64,000 bases of DNA, taken from the NCBI GenBank assembly GCA_963978545.1, contig OZ021730.1, positions 5,620,201-5,684,200 on the forward strand. The letters are read 5' to 3'. The notes beneath the pieces were generated by a model. It was given only the letters and a program-made list of their open reading frames with translations. It had not been told where the DNA came from and ran no database searches. This document shows positions 47,258-59,150 of the stretch, one piece after another. Both the position numbers and the translations under genes were made by a program. Source of the DNA: Linyphia triangularis (Eukaryota; Arthropoda; Arachnida; Araneae; Linyphiidae). Numbering within the stretch: the stretch's first letter is position 1; the number at the start of each line of letters is the position of its first letter.

Positions 47258-48618
47258 ATACAGTGTGGTTATAATTAAAGTTACCCTGTTTAGAGCCACG
47301 TAGAATCCGTTCTAATGAGCAGATTTTGATGAAACTTGGCATATATACTATATGGACAATGGGGAAAAGAAATCTGCAATAAAAAAAATTGTAGTTCAAA
47401 TTTTTACCACCAGGTGAAAAAGTGGCGCATAACGAACAAAAACCACAAATTGAAAACATAAATTTTTATTTAATTACAGTATATGCTCAATGTGCATTCC
47501 ATTTACGTCAACCACATGCTCGAAGCGTGTTATAGCTTGTTCAACAGTAGCGCGAAGGGTTTCTCGATCAATTGCAGCAACATGACGTGTTATTCTTGCT
47601 TTCAATTCAAGCAGAGTCTGTATGCTCCCTCCATACACACGATCTTTCAGAAATCCCCTCTAGCAGAAATCATAGGGATTTAAGTCAGGAGAACGAGGAG
47701 GCCAGGCAGTCGAAAAACTTTTCGAAATTACCCGATCATCTCCAAAGTAGTCACGAGGTAGTGCTGTCAGCGTACGTACAATGTAAGATGGTGCACCATC
47801 TTGCATAAAGACAGTAGTCTCTAAACATTATCGTTCTTGAAAGGCATAGTAGGGCAGGAAGGACTTGCTACCGAAGAAGCTCGCAGTAGCGGCTCCCCGT
47901 AATCGAACACCTTCGATGGCCACGAAGCGTTCTCCCATCAAAGAAAAAGGTACCAAGAGTATATTCAGCCGTAAAACCACACCATACAGTAATGTAATCA
48001 GGATGCAGAGACTGTTAATGCACAACATTCAGTTTTGCCGCACCCCATATTCGACAGTTCTGAGTTTTCACGCCTCCATATAGTGTAAAATGAGTCTCTT
48101 CCGACCATAAAATGTTCCAAGGCCATGCATTATCAACGATTATTCTGGATAAAAAATTCTACAAAATTGACTGCGCTTACCAGAGTCAGCAGGTTTCAAT
48201 TGTTGCACAACATGGATCTTAAATGGATACCATTTTACAATGGATCGAAAAATCTAACTGTATCCCAAGGGATAAACAAATCACGTGACACCACTCGAGC
48301 ACTTGTAGAAGAACTTGAACACGGTATAACACGCTTCAAGCATGTGGCTGACATAAATGGAATGCACATTGAACATATGCTGTAATTAAATAAAAATGTG
48401 TGTTTTAATTTGTGTTTTTTGTTCTTTATACGCCACTTTTTCCCCTGGTGGTCAAAATTTGAACAACAATTTTTTATTGCAGATTTCTTTTCCCCATTGT
48501 CCATATAGTATATATACCAAGTTTCGTAAAAATCTGCTCATTAGAACGGAGTCTACGTGGCTCAAACGTGGCTCTACGTGGCTCTAAACAGTGTAACTTT
48601 AATTATAACCACCCTGTA
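47258..48618 (-). mobile_element. Mariner-like transposon, copy 2, rearranged
   Basis: Both terminal repeats are present: ACAGTGTGGTTATAATTAAA on the left and its inverted partner ending CACCCTGT on the right, about 27 bp or more. The transposase is encoded on the minus strand, opposite to copy 1. The tail region is at 47483-47800, with catalytic-domain relics to about 48180 and a fragment of the DNA-binding domain near 48250-48310. At 48310-48385 the plus strand again encodes the tail (GITRFKHVADINGMHIEHML), so the inverted-end organisation is shared with copy 1. Heavily mutated and internally deleted. Confidence 0.85.
47483..48310 (-). pseudogene. Mariner-like transposase remnant, copy 2
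   Basis: Minus-strand frames decode in pieces: an N-terminal HTH fragment (SARVVSRDLFIPWDTV) at about 48300, then a catalytic-domain stretch with ILITLLYGVVL-like out-of-frame segments, then the sequence matching MQDGAPSYIV near 47810-47780, and finally the tail towards 47483. Stops and frameshifts occur throughout, and the first part of the protein is missing. It cannot be functional. Orientation relative to the flanking repeat is reversed compared with copy 1. Confidence 0.75.
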
Positions 48619-49298
48619 TATATATAAATTTATATATATTTTATCCCCCCCCCCCCAACCCTGTAGAGTGTGATTTATTTTTCTTTGTGGTGCACCTAGC
48701 CGTTAAGTAACCGGTGTTTATTACAAAAAAAGTCTGTGTTAATAATTAAATTATTTTTTTAAGTATAAACAATCTAAGTAGGTCTGATATAATTCATTGC
48801 AATTTAAAATTGCAAGGAAATGTATTAGAAAGGTCAGTTAAACGTAGCCTACTGCGATCAATGATCTTCCTGCTAAGTAGTGCCATCTAGCGGCTACCAG
48901 GCGATACTGGATTCAAGGCCGGTTTTAGGGAAATTTTATTCATCCCCAATTTCTGTTACATCTCCTCCTATATATGTCTATCAGTACAAAAGTGAAAGAT
49001 AACTAGTTTACCTTTAAGTGGAAATGAAGTTTTTTTTTCTGAATAAATTGACATACACCCAAAAACAATCGAAAGGGATTTTCAGTTTTCGAAAGTTGGA
49101 TTGAGATAGGAACTCTTAATAAATCAAAGCTTTTACTCTAGTAGAATTTTCTGCTGAATTTCTGCAATTATAACTTAAGATGAATAAATGAATCTTGGTT
49201 TTAAAATTCCTCAAAGTTTTCTACATTGTCACTCTGAGCAAGGTCAAAACGTGAATGAACAAATGATTCATACAAAATTTTTTACTGCCCCCCTTCTA
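48619..49298. other. AT-rich sequence with a poly-C tract, no gene seen
   Basis: A run of 12 C occurs at 48645-48656. Otherwise no recognisable feature. Confidence 0.5.
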
Positions 49299-49923
49299 GG
49301 ACGTATTGGGACATAAAATGGGACGGATGATTTTAGATTTATGCCGACCCGAATTTTCTATACAAACATTAATAAAATTCTAAATGTTGTCAAATTTTCA
49401 AATGTTGAAATAATGTTTCAGTGCTACATGGTCCTCGTGTTTTATGCGCTACATAGAAGAAATAAAAAAAAAATCTATTAATAGAATGGCATGATGCTTG
49501 TCCTTTCTAATTTAAATAAACAAAAAATTTCGGATTATCAATAATGTAGATCAGGGATATTACCTGATCTAGATAAGATCTAGACAAAATCCATTTTAAT
49601 ATTTTGGTATATGTATGTGACAGATTAAGAAATTGCAAAATATGGATGACTCGTGAAAAATATGGAATGAGAAGGTTCAGAATGGACGATATTCTTATAA
49701 GAGCAAAAATGAGTGATTGAAATCCTATTCCATAGAAATTTGTTTGGGTAAGCCCCTGTAGAATCGAAATTCACTCGAATGAGGTTTATTATAGAGAGAG
49801 AAAATTTAATTGAATTGAATATGAAGAATTATATTATTGAAATTTGATTAATGATTATATTAAAAATATGGGCTGTCCTAAATCTAAAATCATCTTGCCG
49901 ATTTTATGTCCCATTACGCCCCT
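49299..49923. mobile_element. MITE with about 45-bp terminal inverted repeats
   Basis: The left end GACGTATTGGGACATAAAAT, followed by GATGATTTTAGATTTA, is matched in inverse orientation at the right end (TAAATCTAAAATCATC, ATTTTATGTCCCATTACG). No open frame. A related motif, AATCTAAAATCACCAGGCC with TTTTATGTCCCAAG, occurs at 30727 and 46866, indicating a family. Confidence 0.65.
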
Positions 49924-50821
49924 GCGGTGAAGCACTTTATTTTAATACAGATTTAAAAACAGTTAAACTCAAAAGAGATTTGAATGATCTGTATCTTGAG
50001 CAACAGATGGCGACACTAAAAAACATCTGAATGAGACGTCAGTGAATATCCTAATACGTGTCAAACTGATTATGCTGTCATATATATCATCAAAATATCA
50101 ATCCTGACATTAAATCGGCGGAATACTCTGACATTATTTTTTCAAGTTCTTTTTTTTACCAGCTGAATTGAGATTCTGGGAAATTATATCTGGGGGAAAA
50201 AAAAAACGTAGTTGAGATTTTTTTCACTATATTTCATTTTCTTCATTTTTTTTTTTTTTTTTTTTTTTTTTCATTATGATTATTTTTCCTCAATGATCTA
50301 TTTTTTTTTTTTTTTGTAAAGATATGTTTATTACTACAAAACTACAGATGACTATAAACTTGAAATAAACCACTATGTCGCTACTATACTTCAAGTTCAT
50401 AAACACTAATTATATTAAAAATTTTGTACTTCATTTCAAATTTTGTTATGCAAATACTTAATATGCATTGTCAATTTTTATGGGCAATTGTAACTTGGTG
50501 AACTAAAATCAAATTTGCATAGTGTTTGGTCATTACAAAGAAAATGTACATGCAGAACTATTTACTAATGTTTTTTTACCCAAAAACCAGAACGAATTTA
50601 CAGTGTCTGACAGAATGAGTCTATCTGAAAGTTTCAAACAGATTGGATGACAGCAAACAGGTTAATCAGCACTCCGAAGATTTTGCCTCGTCAGCCTTAA
50701 AAGAGGAAGGTTTCAAACACAAATACAAATTTCAAGACCAAAAACAGGCTCTAGGCCATACATGGTTAGCCAAGTAAAAATATATATAAGCAGGTATATA
50801 GAAATAGAATTTACATACAAT
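49924..50821. other. AT-rich sequence, poly-T tract, no gene seen
   Basis: A T homopolymer lies at 50245-50271 and another T run near 50300. Nothing else is recognised. Confidence 0.5.
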
Positions 50822-50965
50822 TGTTACAGGATCATACAGTATACAATATAGCTACAGGATCATACATACAATATACAACAGTTACAGGATCATACATACA
50901 ATATACAATAGTTACAGGATCAGACATACGATATACAATAATTACAGGATCATACATAATGAAAC
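50822..50965. repeat. 30-bp minisatellite, about 4-5 units
   Basis: Units GTTACAGGATCATACATACA plus ATATACAATA recur with few changes; the last unit is partial. On the minus strand they produce a repeated MYDPVT-IVYC peptide, which I regard as a by-product. Confidence 0.9.
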
Positions 50966-51549
50966 AATACAATATACAAAGTTGACACACCGTTTGACAA
51001 TCATACTGGAAAAATTCAATACATAATGCAAGCTGACAAATTTTATAGAATTCAAAAATTCTCAAACATTCATTAAATATTGACAAATTGTACATATTTG
51101 AACTAAGCTTGATATCTGGATAATAGAATGTGAGAAAAAGCTGATAAGTTTGACAAAAAGCAAAAGCGGTCTGTTAGTGAGAGCCACAAAACTTGATAGA
51201 AAACATTATTATCGACAAAGAGTATATCTGTCAAGCTAAGAAGTTTTGGCTCAATTGAATGAATGGAGGTGGGTTCATTAGTAATTCAAAGCGCTCCTAA
51301 AAGTGTGTGTAAAAGCAGCATTTTAATGACAATGACATCCCCAAAACTTGAGAGACTGCATTGTCATCGGCATCAGTTCAATCTTTCTAATTTCAGAGTG
51401 ATAGGATGACAAGTGGGTTTATTAGTATTACGAGGCGCGGGTGTAAAAGCTGCATTTTAGTGACAGTGACAAAACTTGATAAAACTTGTTGTCATAGATA
51501 TCAAATCAATCAGTCAAGTTTGCTCAAAACTTGATAGACTACCATCGAC
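50966..51549. other. Flank of palindromic element 2, no gene seen
   Basis: It contains partial direct repeats of a segment with TCAGAGTGAT-GGATGAC (near 51400 and 51668), the latter abutting the element. No gene. Confidence 0.45.
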
Positions 51550-51653
51550 TTCATTTCAATTCAATTCAATTCAATTCATTTCATTTCATTTCAATTCAAT
51601 TCATTTCAATTCATTTCAATTCATTTCAATTCAATTTAATTCAATTCAATTCA
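51550..51653. repeat. TTCAA/TTCAT pentanucleotide repeat
   Basis: A tract of mixed TTCAA and TTCAT units ends about 30 bp before palindromic element 2. Confidence 0.9.
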
Positions 51654-51680
51654 ATCTTTTAAATTTCAGAGTGATTGGAT

Positions 51681-51686
51681 GACAGC
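51681..51686. repeat. Predicted target-site duplication GACAGC (left side only)
   Basis: These six bases precede the AGTAGTTAG terminus of element 2. The partner copy should follow the mirrored terminus near 66695, outside the window, so this is a prediction by analogy with element 1. Confidence 0.45.
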
Positions 51687-51739
51687 AGTAGTTAGAAAAG
51701 GACAGTCCGGAGCCAGGGGCGGTGCCGGTGCAGGGATGA

Positions 51740-52425
51740 GGGATGATGACATCACCAGAAGGGGGCGTGACCGGATATGACGTCACAGGAAGTGACATCA
51801 TCGGGTATGACGTCACCTGAAGTCACATGGCCGGAAGTGAAGTGGAGTTGTTTCCTTCCTGCTGCTGTTTTAGTTTCGGTTTCGTTATAAGCTGTTTGTG
51901 TATGACGTCACAGTTGGAATAACGTCATAATTTGTTTTATATCAAAGTTTTGAGCGGTGGCAACACCTTTTTAGTTTCGGTTTAGCTTTTAGATGGAGTT
52001 GAGTTGTTCTAGGAATGCTTCTTAGCGAATAAGTTAGAGTGATAGGCTTTTATTGCGTGACGTCACAGTGAGTATGACGTCATAATTTGTTTTATATCAA
52101 AGTTTTGAGCGGTGGCAACACCTTTTTAGTTTCGGTTTATCTTTCAGACGGAGTTAAGTTGTTCTAGGGATGCTTCTAAACGAATAACTTAGAGTGATAG
52201 GCTTTTTGACTAGTGACGTCACAGTGGGTATGACGTCATTATATATTAAAATTTAGCATTTAAGAGAGTGGCAACACTTTTTTAGTTTTGGTTTATCTTT
52301 CAGACGGAGTTGAGTTGTTCTAGGGCTGCTTCTTAGCGTATAAGTTAGAGTGATAGGCTTTTTTTTTTTTTACTAGTGACGTCACAGTGGGTATGATGTC
52401 ATTATATGTTAAAATTTACGTTTTA
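51740..52425. promoter_or_regulatory. Tandem CRE/ATF-motif array, element 2 left end
   Basis: The same unit as in element 1 recurs here: paired TGACGTCA motifs (for example 52057-52083 and 52215-52241) with intervening TTTTATATCAAAGTTT, GTGGCAACAC and GAGTTGTTCTAGG blocks, about four units. A few motifs are mutated (TGACATCA, TGATGTCA). The array lies downstream of the minus-strand polymerase gene. Confidence 0.75.
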
Positions 52426-52484
52426 AGTGATGATAACACTGGATATATACTAAATTTAGTTTTCAGGTGTTGGCAACGAGTTCT

Positions 52485-52570
52485 GATTGATCAGCTAAAT
52501 GCTCGCTTGTGATTGATAAGTTTTAAACATGTGACCAAAAACTAACTCCTGATTGACTGTTTGGTTTTCT
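52485..52570. promoter_or_regulatory. CCAAT-like cluster, element 2
   Basis: CTGATTGATC, GTGATTGATA, CATGTGACC and CTGATTGACT occur in the same order as the GATTGGTT/CACGTGA cluster of element 1, with substitutions. Confidence 0.4.
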
Positions 52571-53319
52571 AGCGAGTTACTTGCATATCCTTTAGCCAAG
52601 TTAAAATACCTGCAACAAAGTTACACAAAAAAAAAAATGATGAATTTGAAAAGTTAATAAAAGGAAGGCCATTTGCTAAGGGTCTAAAGAACCCTAACCC
52701 CGAGCTACACGTGACATTTCAATATTTTACCAAACAATTGTTAAAATATCGACTATCGGACGTTGCCTTCATGGTAACTCATCTACCCACCCCCCTTCCC
52801 TAACTAATTTTGAATAAGTTAAGACTTTAGAATTACAATTAATAAATTTTGAAAAATTAATTATTAAAGGTGAGGACCCACCTCCAACCCGATACCTCTT
52901 TTAGGAAGAATTGGTACCGCCTCACTCCACCCTAACAAAAAAAAAACACGTATATTTCTTTGAAACTTGAGATCACTAATCAACCATACGATGATATCCT
53001 TTAAGAAGATATCTTCACCTCTTAACAATTTTAAAGTTTTAGTCTAAAAGATTAATGTTGGACACAAACTATTTCTAGAATAGAGTTACATTAAAAATTA
53101 AATTTAAGAGTGTCCAGTTTTTTTTTTTTTTTGAAGAAGAAGAAGAAGAAGAAGACTTGTGGGAACGTATATTTCCCAAAATTAAATTTAATGATCACTA
53201 ACAAAATCCTGAAAATGTACTAATTTTAGTTTTTATAAAAATTAAGTTAATGTAATATTTTAGTAAAAATAATGACTATAGTTAATGAATTGTAAAAAAC
53301 TAAGTTAGAAGAATTAAAT
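52571..53319. other. 3' region of the polymerase gene and AT-rich spacer
   Basis: No second gene was found between the polymerase stop codon and the CRE array. A (GAA)n run lies at 53133-53155. The poly(A) site could not be placed. Confidence 0.5.
53133..53155. repeat. (GAA)n microsatellite
   Basis: Seven GAA units following a T run. Confidence 0.9.
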
Positions 53320-56300
53320 TTAAGGAATTTTGCAGTGACCATACGCATAACTAGTTACACCATCCTCCAACAGGTATCGCTTGTCGTCAAATGCCGAGAG
53401 CGCTCGCTTTCTTTGCTGGATGGAGAAAATGTGATGTTTTTCACTACCGATCCGATGCTGAACCACAGACGAAGGTTGTCGGTTGAGAAGACAGTCTCTA
53501 TAGGTCTGATGTTTTAACTGTCTTTGAGCTGCTCTTGCGATTCCCTTGGCCGTTTGTTTCTCACCACACTCGCTTAAAATGGAATACATTTTGGAACGAA
53601 GTCCTATGAACTCCAAAGCAGATTTTCCGTTAAGTTCATCCTTAAAGTAACCGATCTTCTTCTTGTTAGACACATCGTGTAGGGGATGATCTGATGAATA
53701 GTCAGAAAAATCAAAAAATTCCTTTAACTGCTGTAAGTCAGCAGTCAGATCTGGGGTGGTGAGTCCATAAGTGAGTGAATCTGTGTCGGTGAATAGTAAG
53801 CGGGCATTACTTCCATACTTCTTCATGATGACATTATAGTGGAAATCATACATTAAAACCTTGCTCAGTTCTAAGATGGTGAAACCAGCATAAATGGGTC
53901 TATTAAGTGTGAGACTTTTAACTTTTCTTTGTACTGCTGCCAAGCTGTTATCAAATTCAGTGAAGGCATGGAAGGCAGGAGACGCGACCAGTTTCTTGGC
54001 TTTATGCGGGTTGTTCACCAACTGAACATCCACTCTATTCCTCAGATTTTCCATAGTTTTCCCAAACACCGCATTGTTGAGAAGTTTGAAGAAATCTTTT
54101 TCAAACGATGTTTTGGCCAGTTTTCTCTGCTCCGTATTAAATGCTATGTAGTCCTTCAGCCAAGGTTGTTGGTAGAATTTTAGAATTCTATGGACTTTAG
54201 TTAGTTTCAGTCCCAAGGAAAGGTATAGCTTCAGATTACGGTAGTGTATAACATAATTCTTCTTTGAGTGAAGATTCGGAACGAGTTTCGCGCTGGAAGA
54301 AGCTGGCTTCATCTGCATTTCTTCTAAAATCTCGAGGGCGGTAGGAGACAGCATATTTGGCTTTATGGTGAAGCGTTCGGGAGCCAGAGGATAATCATTA
54401 TGGAGATCGTGGAGTTCAGCAGGATAGTCGAGATCCGCTTCTAGGATGAAACCCTCATCTGCATCATCTGCTTGGTCCAAAATGGTTTGAGTAGAGATGT
54501 TTTCCGGGTCCACCCACTGAAAATCACCAACAGGTAAATATTGAGACATGGCCCAACCTGAAAGAAAAATCCAATTAAATCATTCAATATCAACATAGAA
54601 GCTAAATAATAATAAAAAAAAAAGACAGTTTTAAAATAATTTCATGCTTACCATAGAGGTTATTGGCATCCAGGTACAATATATGTTTCTTCTCCTCAGC
54701 AGCATTATATACAGGACAGCCTGGATGGTTTGCCTGGCTATGACGATGGGTGATGACTGAGACTCCTCCCCGAATACCCTTCTCTATAAAGAGGTGCATG
54801 TCAATGTCGGTGAATAAATCCAAACCGACATCTGACATCTTGAGAGCGGCTTGCCACGCTAAACCCGGAGACGTCATCATGTGGGCGGCGTCTAGCTGGT
54901 AGAAGTCCAGAGTTAGGCGGCGGAAATTCTCAAAAACATCAGAGAGGAGGAGCACATCCGTCTTCACGTACAGGTCGTGATATTCGCCAAGGTCTTTGAT
55001 GCCGAAAGCTTCCCAAACAACTTGAGCGTGGTCATAATCTGCATCGATGATGGAGGAGTTTGTCAGAGTACTGTAGAAGGCTTGCTGAGGTGGCAGAGAT
55101 GTTTCTTGAAATTTAGTGAATGAGTCCATGTACTCATAAGGGTACACTCCCTTCTTCAGCAAGAGATCTAAGGAAAAAAATAAAAATTAAATGATATTGT
55201 TAAGTGAACATTTATATAATATTAACTTTGACTATATTACGTACCATGGTTAGATGCGATAGAACTCTTCAAAATGTGAAACTTGTCTCTCTCCAGATTA
55301 TCGACAAGTTTCTGAAGCGATGCATTCAGAAACTGGAGACTGTCAATAAACTGGAGGGTCACCGGGATCTTGTCAAGTTTCTTGGTAATGGAGAAGGAGA
55401 TGTATTTCTCCATCGTTGTAGGGATGACTCCAATATCATGGTCAGCCACTTTCCCTAGCCCCTGCATGATCAAATGCGCATCGTAATTCTTCAGGTTGTG
55501 GAAGACGCAAGGAATCATTTTCCGCAACCTGAAGGCAAGGTTACATTCATTGTGAAGCACTTGACGGAACTGACCGGTCAAGTGATCGTGGTCGTTTACC
55601 CGATCAGTTCCTAGTCGGCCCTTGCAGAGGCCACAGTGTGTTGCAGCATTGATAGTTTGCTGGTCTTGGGGAGTGAGTTTCATCGGGACAATGGTAGTGA
55701 GCTTAATTGCTAACTCGTCCTTTTCATCAATAATGTTCTTGATGAAATGATCCACAGCATCCGATCCCCTATAAACCGCAATAGGTTTTGTAGGCTTCCC
55801 ATCAGGACCTATAATGACATAAGCGTATCCGCAGGGAATGTGACTAGCCGTCTTCATAGTGCTGGAGGGGGTGGTGACGTCCAACTTCTCCACCAAGGCC
55901 TCAAAGTCCGCGTATATGATATACGGGACTTTCTGGGTGAACTTGTACTGACTAAATTTCAGAACACAGTCCTTTGGAGTCGGCATCTTGATGCGTTGGG
56001 GTGAGTGCTCGTTACAGTAAGGGACATGTGCTTTGAGAGTCTCCTCCTTGGCAAAACGATGAAGACAGGAAAAACAATAGAATCGCTTTCCATCGTGCTT
56101 AGTGAGGTTGGTAAGAAGCCTGGACATACTCTTAATTAGGCAATAATGCTGCCTCTCTCCTTCTATGATGTAGAGGAGGTTGATAACCTCAGGATCCTCC
56201 CTCTTAGAGATGTACAGAGGTAATATCTCATCATCTTCATAGCCATAGATATTGATCCTCAAGGTGTTGAGGTTTTCAATTATCCGAACCTTGCAGGGTT

Positions 56301-58577
56301 GGACGGGACAGCTTACATTTCCCATCTTGAGCTCCTGCTCGTACTCTGCATAGTGAGAAACTCTGTATGGGTGATCTGTATGAGCAACAGGATGAAGGGC
56401 AGCCAGGACAGACCAGATGAAACATTTAGTGTCTTCATTCTGGATGTTGAGGACGGCTTGCTTCGCTGCTAACTTGTTGGGCAACTTGAAGTGGCTAGCA
56501 GGGGCTAGAGGTTGATACGTGGCAGTCTTTACCTCCAAATGGATGATTTCATCGAGGACCCATCCAGATCCCCGCTCGATAAATTCATCGAAGGAGGACA
56601 TGATTTTGGCGAAGGCTTGGTCGATGTGTTCAGGGAGGACGCTGTCATCCAGCTCCATCTGCACCTTACTCCGGAAATAGGGTGTGGCAAATTCTTCATA
56701 CCCCTCATCACTCTTACGAACGAACCGGATTTTAGACACAACATACCACTTGATGGCACGCTTCTCCTCCAGTTCCTCCTTCAATACACCATCCACTTGA
56801 GGATGACTTTCCCTAATGAAGAGAAGCAGGTCTCCAACTGCCTCTTCACTTGGGAATAAATGGCGGGTGGCAAAGACATCGGACGTCTTCACCTCAACTC
56901 TCCTCCTTCTGGTCGCAGGGGATGCAGGTTGATTTCCTCCTACTTGGGCAACTCGAAGGTGGGTGAGAAGATGTTGCTGAACATGATCCTTACGTCCGAA
57001 ACTCTTTCCGCAGTCAGAACAGGCATGAGGAGTGGCGGATTGATGACTCAACATATGCCGATCCAGATCAGAATTACGTGTGAAGGATTTGCTGCAGATT
57101 CCACAGACAAAGTCTTTCTTCCCCGAGTGAGCTTTAAGATGACGAGTTAAACTTCGCTTCTCCGTAAAAGTCTTGCTGCATACAGTACAAACCTATAAGA
57201 AATTATAACTTTTATAAGTGGTCAAGAAATAATTTTTTTTTTAATAAAAGAAATATTATTTCAAATTTGTCTTTTCCTAAAACACATTTTATTGCAAAAA
57301 CTTTATTTCAAATTTGTCTTTTCATAAAACACATTTTATTGCAAAAACTTTCTATTCTTCTTCTACTTATAAAACATATCAAACAGAAAACACTAAAATT
57401 AAAATTTCGATAAATGGTTAAAAATTTCTTCTTTGCAAAACTGTGATCTAAGAAACACATTCTCCGAGGAAAAAAAAAATAATACTTACATGGTTAGCAT
57501 TTGAAGTTTGTGCAAGATGGATAGCATGAGAGGGTCTAGCAACAGGAACCTGAAAAAATTAATTAACATTTAAATAAGCTATTTTAACATATTCTTAACA
57601 ATAGTTTATCCTTTGAATGTAATACTTACAGTTTTCTGATGGATTTTTAAATGTCTTGTCAAATGACATTTCTGTACGAAACCCTTCTTACAGATGGTAC
57701 AGACCTGTTGAAAATAGAAATTTTGAGTAACATACCTTTGAAATGTTAAAGTTATTATTGTTTCACTTAAATGATAAAAAATAATACTTACATGCAAGTC
57801 TTGTGAGGTAGACGGAGCATTAGATGGCCCGGCAACAGGTTCAACAACAACAACTTCCTAAAATAAATTTTAGATATTGAGAAATTATTCTAATTTTTTT
57901 TTACGTCAGAAGAAAAAATCGGGCGTGAATTTGGGACGACTTTAAATAGTTACAACATTGGAAATTACTAAGAATAAAAGCAATAAAAATTTTGGAGTGA
58001 ATTTAGGGCGACTTTGAATAGTTACAATATTGAAAATTGCTAAGTAAAAAATAGTAATGAAAATTTCGGCGTGAATTTGGGGCGACTTTGAATAGTCCAA
58101 CATTGAAAATTACTAAGTACAAAAGCAATAAAAATTTCGGCGTGTTTCTTATGCTAATATTCAAATGAATGACATTTAGAAAAATTACTAAATATAAAAG
58201 TATTACAAATTATGGCGTGAATCTTATACTAATGAATGACATTTTAAAAAAAGTTTTAAAGAATACATTATTGACATGAATTTCAAATATAATTGAAAAA
58301 GTTTTAAGTGGATAAATAAATTATGCGACATTAAATAACACAATTTAAAATTTATCTTAGACATTAAACATTCATTTACTTAAAAGCAACAAGTTTAACC
58401 TTATTTAAAGAATATTCTTTTAGATACATATAGTAAGTAATTTTGAGGGTTTAAAATAAATACAATCTATAAGCACTCAAACATAATTTAAAAATACATT
58501 ACTAAAAGAACACTTACTTGGTCATTAGGACTAGAGACAACGAGATCCATGGGAGAAGGAGAACGTGATGATGACAT
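53320..58577 (-). CDS. Protein-primed family B DNA polymerase with zinc fingers and HNH motif, left-arm copy (complete, spliced)
   Basis: Predicted coding exons (minus strand): 58577-58518, 57857-57792, 57704-57630, 57549-57490, 57192-55245, 55167-54652 and 54557-53320. All introns begin GTAAGT-like and end AG, phases agree, and the total is 1320 residues plus stop. Four C2H2 fingers fall at about residues 44-165 (one alone in exon 4). A conserved region of unknown role has CFIWSVLAALHP (about 344) and HYCLIKSMSRLL (about 436), then a fifth Cys/His cluster. Exonuclease motifs are YADFEAL (514), HNLKNYDAHLI (652) and YVKTDVLLLSDVF (803); polymerase motif A is YLDANNLYG (901), motif B KLLNNAVFGKTMENL (about 1066), motif C TDTDSL (1165). 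An HNH-like CGLC...DHDHLTG...HNECN lies at about 607-637. All catalytic residues are present. Expected role: replicating the element's DNA. The gene looks intact. Confidence 0.9.
57915..58235. repeat. Tandem repeats of about 71-76 bp in polymerase intron 2, left arm
   Basis: Four to five units share GGCGTGAATTTGGGGCGACT, a TTGAATAGTTACAA-like block and AATTACTAAGTA-like plus AGCAATAAAAATTT blocks. The mirror copy is at about 60147-60467. Confidence 0.75.
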
Positions 58578-58993
58578 TATAAATGACTGAAATTGAAAAA
58601 ATATATAATTATCGAAAGAAAACATACATTTTCAATACAAGTTGGGAATAATTTTTATGTAATACTTGAACCGACTACTTTAGCATGATGATGCGATTGT
58701 TAAGCCTAACAAATGCATGCGGTACTTAAGCCTAACAAATGCAATCGATAGCTCATTTCAATATATAAACTTAACACACGATATATAATATCAGTTAAAA
58801 TAATGTATCTATTAATATTAAATAATATACATACATCTTAAACTTACTGAACGGATAACTTAAACCTTTAACAAGTAATACAGAAAAGATTTGAATGCAC
58901 GCGATTCTTAACCCTAATACATATAGTAAAATAATTAACATTTTATTACATATGTTACTTAAAACAGTCAACAAACAATAAAAATTTACTTAC

Positions 58994-59140
58994 CGAATAA
59001 TCGAAACGAAAGCTGCGAAGCTAAAATAACTGTGAATAACTACACAAGTACAAACAAAATCGCGATGAGAAAAAAAACACACGAAGTTTTAAACACGTCT
59101 TTCACACTCAGGAATCTAAGTAGAAATGGCGAGACGGCAA
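58994..59140 (-). other. 5' untranslated exon of the left-arm polymerase gene (start approximate)
   Basis: A GTAAGTAAAT donor on the minus strand follows 58994. The acceptor TTTCAG precedes 58586, nine bases upstream of the ATG. The upstream limit is set only by the TATA-like box at 59151-59159. It is identical to the right-arm exon 59262-59408. Confidence 0.6.
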
Positions 59141-59150
59141 CCGGTAGCGT

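Noticed and set aside
50832..51095. Repeat-containing small secreted protein encoded by the 30-bp minisatellite
   Set aside because: The peptide repeat arises simply because the unit length is a multiple of three; there is no supporting start context or signal peptide.
55204..57150. Plus-strand frames opposite the polymerase exons (and their mirrors at 61232-63178)
   Set aside because: They are antisense shadows of strongly coding exons; all known motifs lie in the polymerase frame.
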